Assembly (NCBI GenBank): GCA_903910555.1
Contig: CAIVZZ010000005.1
Span: forward strand, 62,001-126,000
Direction: 5' to 3'
From: an uncultured Gemmatimonadota bacterium
Lineage (GTDB): Bacteria; Gemmatimonadota; Gemmatimonadetes; Gemmatimonadales; Gemmatimonadaceae
Length of the DNA: 64,000 nt
The notes beneath the pieces were generated by a model that made no database searches, had not been told where the DNA came from, and saw only the letters and a list, made by a program, of their open reading frames with translations. Position 1 is the first letter of the stretch, and every line of letters begins with the position of its first letter. This document shows, piece by piece, positions 1 through 7,937 of the stretch. Made by a program: the position numbers and the translations under genes.

Positions 1-1
1 C

Positions 2-862
2 GAAGGGGGCGTGTCGGCCGCCGCATTCGGCCAGACGATCTTCGCGCGAGGCGGCAGCTTCAGCGGATTCATCCGCGAGCGCCGCGCGATCGATGCGGGC
101 GGCGTGTGGGTCGGCGCAGCGCTCGGCGGAACCTCGCGCGACAACGTTGCCAGTCACTCCACGGCGTTTGACGCAGGCGGCTGGTGGCGCATCGGTGACT
201 TCGAGGCGTCAGCCTCGGTGACCCGGCTGCGCTCCGAGGACATTCCGCTGCTGCAGGCCGCCGAGCTCTTTCTATCCGGCGACGCGACGGTCTACGATCT
301 CGTGGATGTCGCAACCGACCTGCATTACGAGCACGGCCCATTCTATATCGAGGCGAGCGAGACGTTCCGCAACGGCCTGCGTGCGACGAGCGCAAACCAG
401 TCCGCGCTGTACATCTCCGCGGTGTACACATTCTCGCCGCGCTACTCGTTCATAATCGGCACGGGGTGGCTACTTGCCGATCCGGTGCGCGGCATCCCCG
501 ATGCAACGGTCACGTCGGCGGCGATTCGTGTTGCGCTCGTTCCTCTCCGCGCGCCCACGCCGGCGGCTGAGTCCCGTGGCGCGGCGTTCGTATCGCTCTC
601 CCCGAAGTCGAGCGGCGCGGTGCTAACGGTGCGTGTGGTCGCCGACGATGGCGCGTCGGTGGAAGTGGCGGGGAGCTTCTCCGCGTGGAAGCCGGTTCCT
701 CTCGTGCGGATCAACGACGCGTGGGAAGCGGAGATCGCGCTGCCTCCGGGGAGCCATCGTGTGGCGGTGCGGATCAACGGCGGACCGTGGCAGGCACCGC
801 GCGGAATGGCGCGCGTGAAGGACGACTACGGCGGCGCGGCCGGGCTGATCGTCGTTCCCTGA
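2..862 (+). CDS. Outer-membrane barrel-like protein with C-terminal glycogen-binding-like domain (5' end cut off)
   Basis: The reading frame is open to the left edge of the window, so the N-terminus and any signal peptide are missing; a GTG at 11 is only an internal candidate. The first two thirds show alternating hydrophobic/polar segments rich in aromatic residues (for example LHYEHGPFYIEASETF and ALYISAVYTFSPRYSFII), the pattern of outer-membrane beta strands. The last 75 residues (ASVEVAGSFSAWKPVPL ... GSHRVAVRINGGPW) match the fold signature of the AMPK/CBM48 glycogen-recognition domain, with the usual FSAW/PGSH spacing. Function is unknown; carbohydrate or polymer binding at the envelope is an inference. 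It ends 185 bp before the next gene, with a palindromic repeat in between. Confidence 0.7.
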   Translation, partial: EGGVSAAAFGQTIFARGGSFSGFIRERRAIDAGGVWVGAALGGTSRDNVASHSTAFDAGGWWRIGDFEASASVTRLRSEDIPLLQAAELFLSGDATVYDLVDVATDLHYEHGPFYIEASETFRNGLRATSANQSALYISAVYTFSPRYSFIIGTGWLLADPVRGIPDATVTSAAIRVALVPLRAPTPAAESRGAAFVSLSPKSSGAVLTVRVVADDGASVEVAGSFSAWKPVPLVRINDAWEAEIALPPGSHRVAVRINGGPWQAPRGMARVKDDYGGAAGLIVVP

Positions 863-880
863 GAGAGTATCGGCTCTTCA

Positions 881-986
881 TCTAGTGTCTTCTGTCTAGC
901 GTCTGAAAACCCGCAGTTTGCGGTTCTCAGCTCACAACTGCGAACCGCGGGTTGTCAGACTCAAGATTCAAGACTTCAGACTCGAG
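881..986. repeat. Palindromic intergenic repeat, GTCTAG family, copy A
   Basis: This is an imperfect inverted repeat of about 106 bp between two plus-strand genes. The inner stem pairs TCTGAAAACCCGCAGTTTGC on the left with the GCGAACCGCGGGTTGTCAGA side on the right. The outer arms are degenerate units such as TCTAGTGTCT and AGACTTCAGACT. A possible -10 box (TATAGT, 1015-1020) for the next gene lies just outside it. There is no T-tract. Confidence 0.85.
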
Positions 987-1046
987 AAATTGTGTCCCAC
1001 GGGTCAGACGCAGATATAGTTAAAGTATCCCACACCGGATCTGCCC

Positions 1047-2339
1047 ATGACGACCCGTAGAAATTTCGTTCGCGGCCTCGCAGGTGCGAGCATCGCACTT
1101 CCCGTCATGCGCGAAGATGCGTTCGGGCAGCTGTTCAAGGCCAACGCGATCGCGGGCGATCGATCCGCCGCCGCGCTTGCGGAAGAAGAGCCGTACTGGA
1201 GCCAGATCCAGCGCGCGTTCGACATCGATCGCACGATGATCAATCTCAACAACGGCGGCTGTTCGCCGGCGCCGACGCACGTGCTCGAGCAGATGATTCG
1301 CGACACGCACTTCGTGAACGAGCTCCCGGTCGAGAACATGTGGCGCACACTCGAGCCGCGGATGGAGAGCACGCGCCGCGACCTCGCGCGTGATTTTGGC
1401 GTCGACCCGGAAGAGATCGCCGTGGTCCGCAACGCGACCGAGGCCAATGAGATCGTCATCTTCGGCATGAATCTGAAAGCCGGCGATGAAGTCATCTCGA
1501 CGAACCAGAATTATCCACGCATGACGACGTCGTGGCAGCAGCGCGTCCGTCGTGACGGAATCGTGTTCAAGGAAATTTCGTTCAAGGTTCCGCCGCCGTC
1601 GGATGCCTATCTCGTCGATCAGTTCCGCAAGGCGATTACGCCGCGCACGAAGGTCATCGAGGTCACGCACATCACGAACCTCACGGGCCAGATCATGCCG
1701 GTGCGCGACATCGTGCGCATGGCGAGGCCGCTCGGAATCGAAGTGCTCGTCGACGGCGCGCATGCGTTCAATCATTTTCCGTTCAAGCGCGACGATCTCG
1801 AGTGCGATTATTACGGCGTGTCGCTGCACAAGTGGACGCTCGCGCCGATCGGATCCGGATTCCTGTATGTACGGAAAGCAAAGATCCCGGAGATCTGGTC
1901 GCTGCAGGGTTCCGACGATTCACTCAAGGACAATATCAGGAAGTTCGAGCAGATCGGCACGCATCCGCAGCCGATCTACAACGCCGTGAGCACGGCGCTC
2001 GCGTTCAGCCGCGGGATCGGTGCGGACAAAAAAATTGCGCGCCTCCGATTTCTGCGAGACCGCTGGGCCAACAGACTGCTTGCCGCGAGCGATCGCGTGA
2101 AGGTTCTCACGCCACTCGGGCCGGACAAGAGCGGCGCGATCTGCCTCTTCAACGTTGAAGGCCTCGATCAGGGAAAACTCGGCGGCTGGCTCAGCAGCAA
2201 GTACCACATCGTGACCACGCCGATGGCGCACCCGGAGTTCAGCGGCATTCGCATCACGCCGAACGTCTATACGACGCTCGACGAGATCGACACGTTCTCG
2301 GATGCAGTGCTGAAGGCGATCAAGACGGGGATTGCGTAG
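1047..2339 (+). CDS. Tat-exported class V aminotransferase-fold PLP enzyme
   Basis: This is a fold-type I PLP enzyme of the class V / isopenicillin-N-epimerase-like group (430 aa). The N-terminus carries a twin-arginine signal (TTRRNFVRGLAGASIALP) ending near the AFGQ site, so export to the periplasm in folded form is expected. The motif VSLHKWTLAPIGSGFLYV places the PLP lysine at K262, and VDGAHAFNHFPF carries the PLP-nitrogen aspartate. The ATG at 1047 is the only start that keeps the Tat motif intact. It is followed by the EVE gene with only a few bases between them. The substrate cannot be read from the sequence; exported members of this family are widespread and poorly characterised. Confidence 0.85.
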   Translation: MTTRRNFVRGLAGASIALPVMREDAFGQLFKANAIAGDRSAAALAEEEPYWSQIQRAFDIDRTMINLNNGGCSPAPTHVLEQMIRDTHFVNELPVENMWRTLEPRMESTRRDLARDFGVDPEEIAVVRNATEANEIVIFGMNLKAGDEVISTNQNYPRMTTSWQQRVRRDGIVFKEISFKVPPPSDAYLVDQFRKAITPRTKVIEVTHITNLTGQIMPVRDIVRMARPLGIEVLVDGAHAFNHFPFKRDDLECDYYGVSLHKWTLAPIGSGFLYVRKAKIPEIWSLQGSDDSLKDNIRKFEQIGTHPQPIYNAVSTALAFSRGIGADKKIARLRFLRDRWANRLLAASDRVKVLTPLGPDKSGAICLFNVEGLDQGKLGGWLSSKYHIVTTPMAHPEFSGIRITPNVYTTLDEIDTFSDAVLKAIKTGIA

Positions 2340-2343
2340 CAGT

Positions 2344-2904
2344 ATGGCTGCAAAGAAGAAGGCGGCGAAGCCAAAGGTCGTGAAGGCACCAGCACCGCAC
2401 GCTGACGGAAAGTGGGCCGAGTGGTTCACGCGGAAGAGCGGGGAGCGCCGGTACTGGCTCGTAAAGAGTGAGCCGGAGGTGTTCTCGTTCGACGATCTCG
2501 TACTCGCGCCAAAGCGCACGACGCACTGGGATGGCGTCCGAAATTTCGCGGCGAGGAATTTCTTGCGCGACGGAATGAAGCTCGGCGACCGCGTGTTCTT
2601 CTATCACTCGATGGCCGACCCGCAAGTGATCGTCGGAATCTGCGAGGTCGTACGCGAGGGCTATCCCGATCCTACGGCGTTCGACAAGAAGAGCTACGGC
2701 TACGATGAGGACTCGAAGCCCGACGACCCGCAGTGGTACATGGTCGATCTGCGCGCAGTCGAGCAACTTCCGCGGCCCGTGACACTGCCGGAGATCAAGG
2801 CGCGAAAGGAGCTCGCGGACATGGCGCTCATTCGCATCGGCCGGCTTTCGGTTACGCCGGTGCGGGCGAAGGAATGGGAGACGATCGTTGCGATGGCGGG
2901 GTAG
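2344..2904 (+). CDS. EVE domain protein
   Basis: This is a 186-residue protein consisting of a short lysine/alanine-rich N-terminus followed by one EVE domain (about residues 36-180). The family hallmarks are all visible: YWLVKSEPEVFSFDDL, the HWDGVRNFAARNFL segment, and GDRVFFYHSM. EVE proteins belong to the PUA/YTH-like fold and are thought to bind modified bases in DNA or RNA. The ATG at 2344 is preferred to a TTG at 2332, because the latter overlaps the stop of the previous gene and adds only four residues. The gene follows the aminotransferase closely and its end overlaps the predicted start of the next gene by 17 bp. No restriction or defence genes are adjacent. Confidence 0.88.
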   Translation: MAAKKKAAKPKVVKAPAPHADGKWAEWFTRKSGERRYWLVKSEPEVFSFDDLVLAPKRTTHWDGVRNFAARNFLRDGMKLGDRVFFYHSMADPQVIVGICEVVREGYPDPTAFDKKSYGYDEDSKPDDPQWYMVDLRAVEQLPRPVTLPEIKARKELADMALIRIGRLSVTPVRAKEWETIVAMAG

Positions 2905-4588
2905 TCGTTCCGCAGCGGCAGCGGCAGCGGCAGCGGCGGCGATTGCGGCGCTTGTATCGGTCCTGCCCGCAGCGCTGACTGCACAAAATCTTCGGGGCGC
3001 GGTGCGCGACAGTGCGACCCAGCAGCCTGTTGCGGGCGCCGTCGTGATGCTGCTCGACGCCGCGGGCGCGGTACTCGGCAGAAACATCACCGATTCGAGC
3101 GGGCTCTATCGTCTCACGCCGCCGGCTGCGGCGATCGCGGCGCGCGTCGTGCGCATTGGATTTCAGCCGCGCGACGTCCGCCTGCCGCCGCCAGCCGACC
3201 GCGCGGCGTCATTCGATTTCACGATTGTGCCCGTTCAAACGATGCTCTCCGCAGTCAGCGTAAAAGAGAAATCCAAATGCGGGCACAAGCGTGACGATGC
3301 TGCCGCGGCCGGGTTGTGGGGGCAAGCGCGCGCCGGACTGCTCGCGACGGTCGTCGCACGCGATGCGAACCCCGCGAGCCTCGTACGGCTTTCGTTTCAG
3401 CGCACCTTCCAGGGGAATACCGAGCGCATTGCGCGGTTCAGCGTCGACAGAGATTCGGCCGATCGTGTCGACAACTCGTTCGGCGCCGCGCGCAGCGCTC
3501 ATGAGTTCACCAGTTCCGGGTTCGCGACCGACAGCGCTGATTCGCAGATTTTGTTCGGTCCCGATGCCGACGTGCTGCTCTCCGACGCGTTCGCAGCCGC
3601 GTACTGCTTCCACCTCGCGGAGCCGTCGCGGGTGCGCGCAAATCAGGTTGGACTTTCTTTCAGTCCGGCGCAGCATCCGCGCGACCGGATCGACATCGAC
3701 GGCACGCTGTGGGTAGATACGGTGCGGCGTGTGCTGGTCGACATCGAGTTTCACTATCTCGGCATGGAAAAAAATACGGACGAGTTCGTGCCCGGCGGTC
3801 TCGTTTCGTTTCTGCAGATGGCGAATGGAATCGTGCTCGTCGATCGCTGGTATCTTCGCGGTGTGACGACGCAAAAAAATGTCTCCGGTCTGGCAGGGCA
3901 TCCGGTCATTCGCTATGGCATGGCGGCGGTTGAAATCGGCGGAGAGCTCGCGCGCGCAGAATGGCGGGGCGGAACCGTGTGGCATTCTCCGCTTGGCACG
4001 ATTCGGCTGCACGCCATGAAAACGTCGGGCGATCCTGCGGTGGGAGTGAGCATCGTTCTCGCGGACACGCACTATCGTGGCAGGACAAACGCAAACGGTG
4101 ATCTCACACTGGACGAACTGCTCCCGGGACCGTACTCGCTGCAGATTGTCGATCCGCAGCTGGCGACGCTCGGACTGTCGATGCCGTCGACGGTATCGTT
4201 CGTCGCATCTCGCGATTCCATTTTTCGTGCGATCGTCACCGTACCGACGGCAGAGGAATTCGTGACGAAACGCTGCGTCGACGCGCGGCAGTGGATCGCC
4301 GGCGATTCCGTCTTGCTGCTCGGGCGGATCCTCGACGGGGCCGGCAATCCGGCAAGCGAAGCGAAGGTGACGTTCTCCGTGGAATCAACGACCGGGCAAT
4401 GGACCGAGCTCCGCAACTCGTGGACGACGGAAGCGGACGGACTCTTTCAGTCGTGCGTGCCGGGGTTTGATCTCGGCGGCACAGTGCGGATCCGTGTGCG
4501 GCCGCTCAATGGTGACGAGATAAACGCGAGTGCCGTACTGAAGACCAAGCTGACGCTGATTCCGCTGAGCGTGCCCGGCGCACCTTAA
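2888..4588 (+). CDS. Secreted carboxypeptidase-regulatory-like domain protein
   Basis: This is a 566-residue exported protein. A poly-alanine/leucine signal peptide (cleavage near LTAQ) is followed by a carboxypeptidase D regulatory-like beta domain (LRGAVRDSATQQPVAGAVVMLL, continuing to GFQPRDVRL). A large unassigned middle region follows, and two further regulatory-like domains sit near residues 380-440 (VSIVLADTHYRGRTNANGDLTLDELLPG) and 475-560. The chosen start is a TTG that overlaps the EVE gene by 17 bp; no better in-frame start precedes the signal peptide. The (GCAGCG)n tract encoding the alanine run is a simple repeat. Such proteins often sit at the cell surface or accompany TonB-dependent systems; the precise role is unknown. 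Confidence 0.72.
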   Translation: MRWRGSRSAAAAAAAAAAIAALVSVLPAALTAQNLRGAVRDSATQQPVAGAVVMLLDAAGAVLGRNITDSSGLYRLTPPAAAIAARVVRIGFQPRDVRLPPPADRAASFDFTIVPVQTMLSAVSVKEKSKCGHKRDDAAAAGLWGQARAGLLATVVARDANPASLVRLSFQRTFQGNTERIARFSVDRDSADRVDNSFGAARSAHEFTSSGFATDSADSQILFGPDADVLLSDAFAAAYCFHLAEPSRVRANQVGLSFSPAQHPRDRIDIDGTLWVDTVRRVLVDIEFHYLGMEKNTDEFVPGGLVSFLQMANGIVLVDRWYLRGVTTQKNVSGLAGHPVIRYGMAAVEIGGELARAEWRGGTVWHSPLGTIRLHAMKTSGDPAVGVSIVLADTHYRGRTNANGDLTLDELLPGPYSLQIVDPQLATLGLSMPSTVSFVASRDSIFRAIVTVPTAEEFVTKRCVDARQWIAGDSVLLLGRILDGAGNPASEAKVTFSVESTTGQWTELRNSWTTEADGLFQSCVPGFDLGGTVRIRVRPLNGDEINASAVLKTKLTLIPLSVPGAP

Positions 4589-4606
4589 TGCGACGTTCGT
4601 GCGGGT

Positions 4607-5773
4607 TTAATGCGTCCAGATGACGATCGATCCGCAGCCCGTGGAAGACGTCAAATCGTACTGCGCCGGTATCGTTCCGGGATTCGAGTAGACCTCTATT
4701 CCTTTGACGCTGGCAATTGGAATCGACGCGTCCACGTCGGCGTATCCGGCTTTGAACGGTGCGCCATCAACGTAGAAGTTCGGCGTGCAGTGAATGCTGG
4801 TGAAATCCGAAATGCCGAGCATTTGGACTAATGGACGGCAGGGGACGCCTTGGATGCCGTGTTTCTCCGCGTTGCACTCGACTCGCACGCCCGGGATACT
4901 CCGAAAGACTGACGCGAGATCGAAATAGTTGTGTTTGCCGATGTCTTCTGCCGTGACGTATGCGCCCAATCCGTGGCCGCGGCGTTCGTCGAATCCGCTG
5001 AGCGTCATCCATGACGGCGCTTTCGCACTCGCCTCGACGGTGACCGCCCGCAGCTGCTGTGCCCCGCGTGTGACCGGTGTGGGTTCCGCCGCCGCGCGCA
5101 CGACGGTGTCCTTCTGGCTCAGCGAGAAATCAACGCGGCTAAAGAGGCGGCCTTCCATCGCGAGCGCAGTGGGGCCGGCGGCAAACGCACCGAGTTCTGT
5201 CTTCACTTCCACGGCCACGTCTGTCGGCACATTGCAGAGCAGATAAATTCCGCCGGCGTTCGTGCGCGTCGACGCGCGCATGATCGTACTCGCCGTGTGG
5301 CCTCCGCCCAGCGAATACTCCTTCCACTCGGTGGTGACGGCCGCGTCGGGAACCGGCGTTTGACCGTCTGCGCCGCGAACGCGGCCGACGACCATTCCTG
5401 TCGATCGTTCGTGCCCGCCGGGACACAGGAGCGCGTACATCGTGGCAGAGCTTGGCGTCGCGAGCGCGACGGTCGCGCGCTTCGCGCCGAGAACACTCAC
5501 CGCGATGATCGGACCCTGTACGTCGAGCGAATCAAGCACTGCGTGCGTGAAGCCGACGGTATATCGGCCGTCCGGCACACTGTCGAATGTGAATCGCCCG
5601 CGCGAGTCCGTGGTGGTGTAGCGCGACTGCTCGACGAGCACGACCGTTGCGTTGGCCAGCCGCGCACGTGTGCGGAGTGAATCGTAGACCGTTCCTGCGA
5701 TGCTGCCCTGTGCGCTTGCGCGCGCCGAGCAGAGCAACAGGACGGCAGTTCCGAGCGAGCGGGCAACTCTCAT
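4607..5773 (-). CDS. Secreted carboxypeptidase-regulatory domain plus TonB-plug protein (no barrel)
   Basis: This is a 388-residue protein. It has a signal peptide (VARSLGTAVLLLCSARASAQ), one carboxypeptidase regulatory domain (GSIAGTVYDSLRTRARLANA), a second similar region near residue 155, and a C-terminal TonB-receptor plug-like domain. The plug signatures are DLASVFRSIPGVRV, FYVDGAPF and IASVKGIEVYSNPGTIP. It ends where the plug ends, with SIVIWTH, so the 22-strand barrel of a true receptor is absent. A longer upstream frame exists, but the ATG at 5773 is the one that exposes the signal peptide. It converges on the preceding gene with an 18-bp gap. Plug-only proteins of this kind are common in Gemmatimonadota-like genomes; the function is unknown. 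Confidence 0.8.
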   Translation of the reverse strand: MRVARSLGTAVLLLCSARASAQGSIAGTVYDSLRTRARLANATVVLVEQSRYTTTDSRGRFTFDSVPDGRYTVGFTHAVLDSLDVQGPIIAVSVLGAKRATVALATPSSATMYALLCPGGHERSTGMVVGRVRGADGQTPVPDAAVTTEWKEYSLGGGHTASTIMRASTRTNAGGIYLLCNVPTDVAVEVKTELGAFAAGPTALAMEGRLFSRVDFSLSQKDTVVRAAAEPTPVTRGAQQLRAVTVEASAKAPSWMTLSGFDERRGHGLGAYVTAEDIGKHNYFDLASVFRSIPGVRVECNAEKHGIQGVPCRPLVQMLGISDFTSIHCTPNFYVDGAPFKAGYADVDASIPIASVKGIEVYSNPGTIPAQYDLTSSTGCGSIVIWTH

Positions 5774-5910
5774 CGTCTCCCCGATTCGATCCACGCTATC
5801 GAGGTTAGCGCCGCATCTATGATGCCGCAACTTCCGCGGGCGGTTGTGCTGGACCCGCACCGCTCGTAAATCATAGCGATCCCACGACGCCCATCGACGG
5901 AGACGAGACG
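5774..5910. promoter_or_regulatory. Divergent promoter region with a clear ribosome-binding site for the amidase
   Basis: This 137-bp gap separates divergent genes. GGAG at 5899-5902 sits eight bases before the amidase ATG. TTGTGC (5844-5849) and TAAATC (5867-5872), 17 bp apart, could form a weak promoter; the match is poor. Confidence 0.35.
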
Positions 5911-7848
5911 ATGCACGACGGAAAAATGCACGACGAGCTGGACCTGCTCGACCAGGCGCAGACTGACGCGGAACGCACTGCGGACGAGATGGTATTCGAG
6001 AGCGGTATCGACCGGCGGCAGTTCGTGTTCTTCTCGCTGGTGAGCGCGGCCGCGACGACGTTCGGTTTCGGCGCAAAGGCGATCGCGCAAGGCGCGGGAG
6101 GCGGTGGGGGTGCAGGCGCGCGCGGCGCACAAAATCCGGAACCACCCGTGCCGCTCGACAACATGGAACCGGTCTCGTGGACGTTTCAGCCGTACCCCGG
6201 CGGCACCGGCTCGCTGCTCGAGAAGACGTATCGCGAGAAAGGGGTCGCGGCTTTCACGCGCCAGCGCTTCGCATGGGATGCGGCGACGGCCGGTGCATTC
6301 AAGATCGCGCCGTGGGGAAACGGCCCGCTCCCCGCGACTGATGAAGAAATCGCATTCCTTCCGGCGCACCGGCTCGCGGCCGCGATTCACGCGCGAAAGC
6401 TCACGTCCGTGCGCATCACAACTATTTACCTGGAACGCCTCAAGCGGCTCAACCCGACGCTGCTCTGCGCGGTCACGATTCTTGAAGATCGCGCGCTTGC
6501 CAATGCGGCGGCGATGGACGCGGAAATCAAAGCCGGAAAATATCGCGGGCCGCTCCACGGAATCCCGTGGGGTGTGAAGGATCTATTCGCGGTGAAGGGT
6601 ACGCCGACCACGTGGGGCGCGGCCGACTTCGAGACGCGCGTGATCGACGAAGACTCAGAGATTGTCCGCCGTCTGAGCGACGCCGGCGCCGTGCTCATTG
6701 CAAAACTCTCCACCGGCCAGTTTGCACAGGGCGGCAACTGGTTTCGCGGCGGCACAAAAAATCCGTGGAACACGTCGCAGGGTTCCGGCGGTTCGTCCGC
6801 AGGGCCGGCGTCAGCGACCGGCGGAGGATGCGTCGCGTTCGGCATCGGCACGGAGACAAACGGTTCTATCGTCGGGCCGGCCAGCACGTGCGGTATCAAC
6901 GCGCTGCGACCGACATTCGGACGGGTGAGCCGCTTTGGCGGAATGGTGCTCGCGTGGTCGCAAGATCGCGTCGGACCTCTCACGCGGACTGCAGAGGATG
7001 CGGCGATGGTCTTCAACGTGATTCACGGTGCCGACGAGAAAGACCCGGGTACGATCACGATGCCGTTCCACTTCAATAACAACATCGATCTCGCGTCCGT
7101 GCGGATCGGCGTCCGCCATCAGAACCAGCCAACTCCGGACGCAAACTTTGCAGCGTTCCTGGAAAAACTGAAATCACTCGGCGCGAAGCCAAAGGAAATG
7201 GCCGATCCGCCGACAGTCGCGGGCGCGCGTGATGGCTTGAATGAAGAATCGGCGGCGGCGTTCGACTCATATGTGCAGTTCAAAGCGAAAGAGCTGGGGA
7301 TGGACATGGCTGCCGTGATCGCGGCGTATGGATCGGGCGGACGCGGCGGGCGCGGCGGCGGAGCAGCTGCGCCGGGGACTCCAGCCGCACCGGCCGCGCC
7401 GGCAAACAACGGCCAGCTCAATCGCTGGGTGCCGGGCCGGCTTCCGACGGCGATGGATTTCATTCAGGCGCAGCGTCGCCGTCAGATGCTCATCGTCGCG
7501 TGGCAGGAATATCTCAAGGACACCGATGTGTATATCGGCGCCTCCGACACGAACGTGCATGCGGCCACGGGCCATCCCGCGGTGGTGGTGCCGATCGGGT
7601 TTGGAATCCGCGCAGGTCGGGGCGGTGGTGGCGGCGGTGCGGGTGCCGGTGCGGGCGGTGGACGCGGCGGGCGCGGTGATTCGACTGTTGCGCCGGCGGC
7701 TCCAGCGCCGCCGCCAGTTCCGCTCAACGCGCAGCCGATCTGCGCACAGATCGCCGGGAATCTTTACCTCGACGACATCGTCATTTCCGTCTCGCACAAA
7801 TACCAGGTGAATACGGCATGGCATCTCGAGCGTCCGAAGCTGGGCTGA
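5911..7848 (+). CDS. Tat-exported amidase (amidase-signature family)
   Basis: This is a 645-residue amidase-signature hydrolase. A twin-arginine-like export signal (DRRQFVFFSLVSAAATTFGFGAKAIAQ region) begins about residue 32. The Ser-cisSer-Lys triad is visible: K223 in PWGVKDLF, the cis-serine in GGSSAG (residues 293-298), and the nucleophile S319 in TETNGSIVGP. Two low-complexity inserts break the usual fold: a Gly/Arg/Ala/Pro stretch near residues 475-495 and a Gly/Arg-rich stretch near 568-592. The family hydrolyses amide bonds of diverse small molecules; the substrate is not readable here. A gatA role in tRNA amidation is excluded by the export signal and by the lack of gatB/gatC neighbours. 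Confidence 0.87.
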   Translation: MHDGKMHDELDLLDQAQTDAERTADEMVFESGIDRRQFVFFSLVSAAATTFGFGAKAIAQGAGGGGGAGARGAQNPEPPVPLDNMEPVSWTFQPYPGGTGSLLEKTYREKGVAAFTRQRFAWDAATAGAFKIAPWGNGPLPATDEEIAFLPAHRLAAAIHARKLTSVRITTIYLERLKRLNPTLLCAVTILEDRALANAAAMDAEIKAGKYRGPLHGIPWGVKDLFAVKGTPTTWGAADFETRVIDEDSEIVRRLSDAGAVLIAKLSTGQFAQGGNWFRGGTKNPWNTSQGSGGSSAGPASATGGGCVAFGIGTETNGSIVGPASTCGINALRPTFGRVSRFGGMVLAWSQDRVGPLTRTAEDAAMVFNVIHGADEKDPGTITMPFHFNNNIDLASVRIGVRHQNQPTPDANFAAFLEKLKSLGAKPKEMADPPTVAGARDGLNEESAAAFDSYVQFKAKELGMDMAAVIAAYGSGGRGGRGGGAAAPGTPAAPAAPANNGQLNRWVPGRLPTAMDFIQAQRRRQMLIVAWQEYLKDTDVYIGASDTNVHAATGHPAVVVPIGFGIRAGRGGGGGGAGAGAGGGRGGRGDSTVAPAAPAPPPVPLNAQPICAQIAGNLYLDDIVISVSHKYQVNTAWHLERPKLG

Positions 7849-7937
7849 TGTGAGACGGGCAGCGCGCAGCTGCGCCGCCCGTTCGGCTGCCTGATCGGCC
7901 TCGCGGCAAACACTGACGCGAGGTACCTTCAGCCGCC

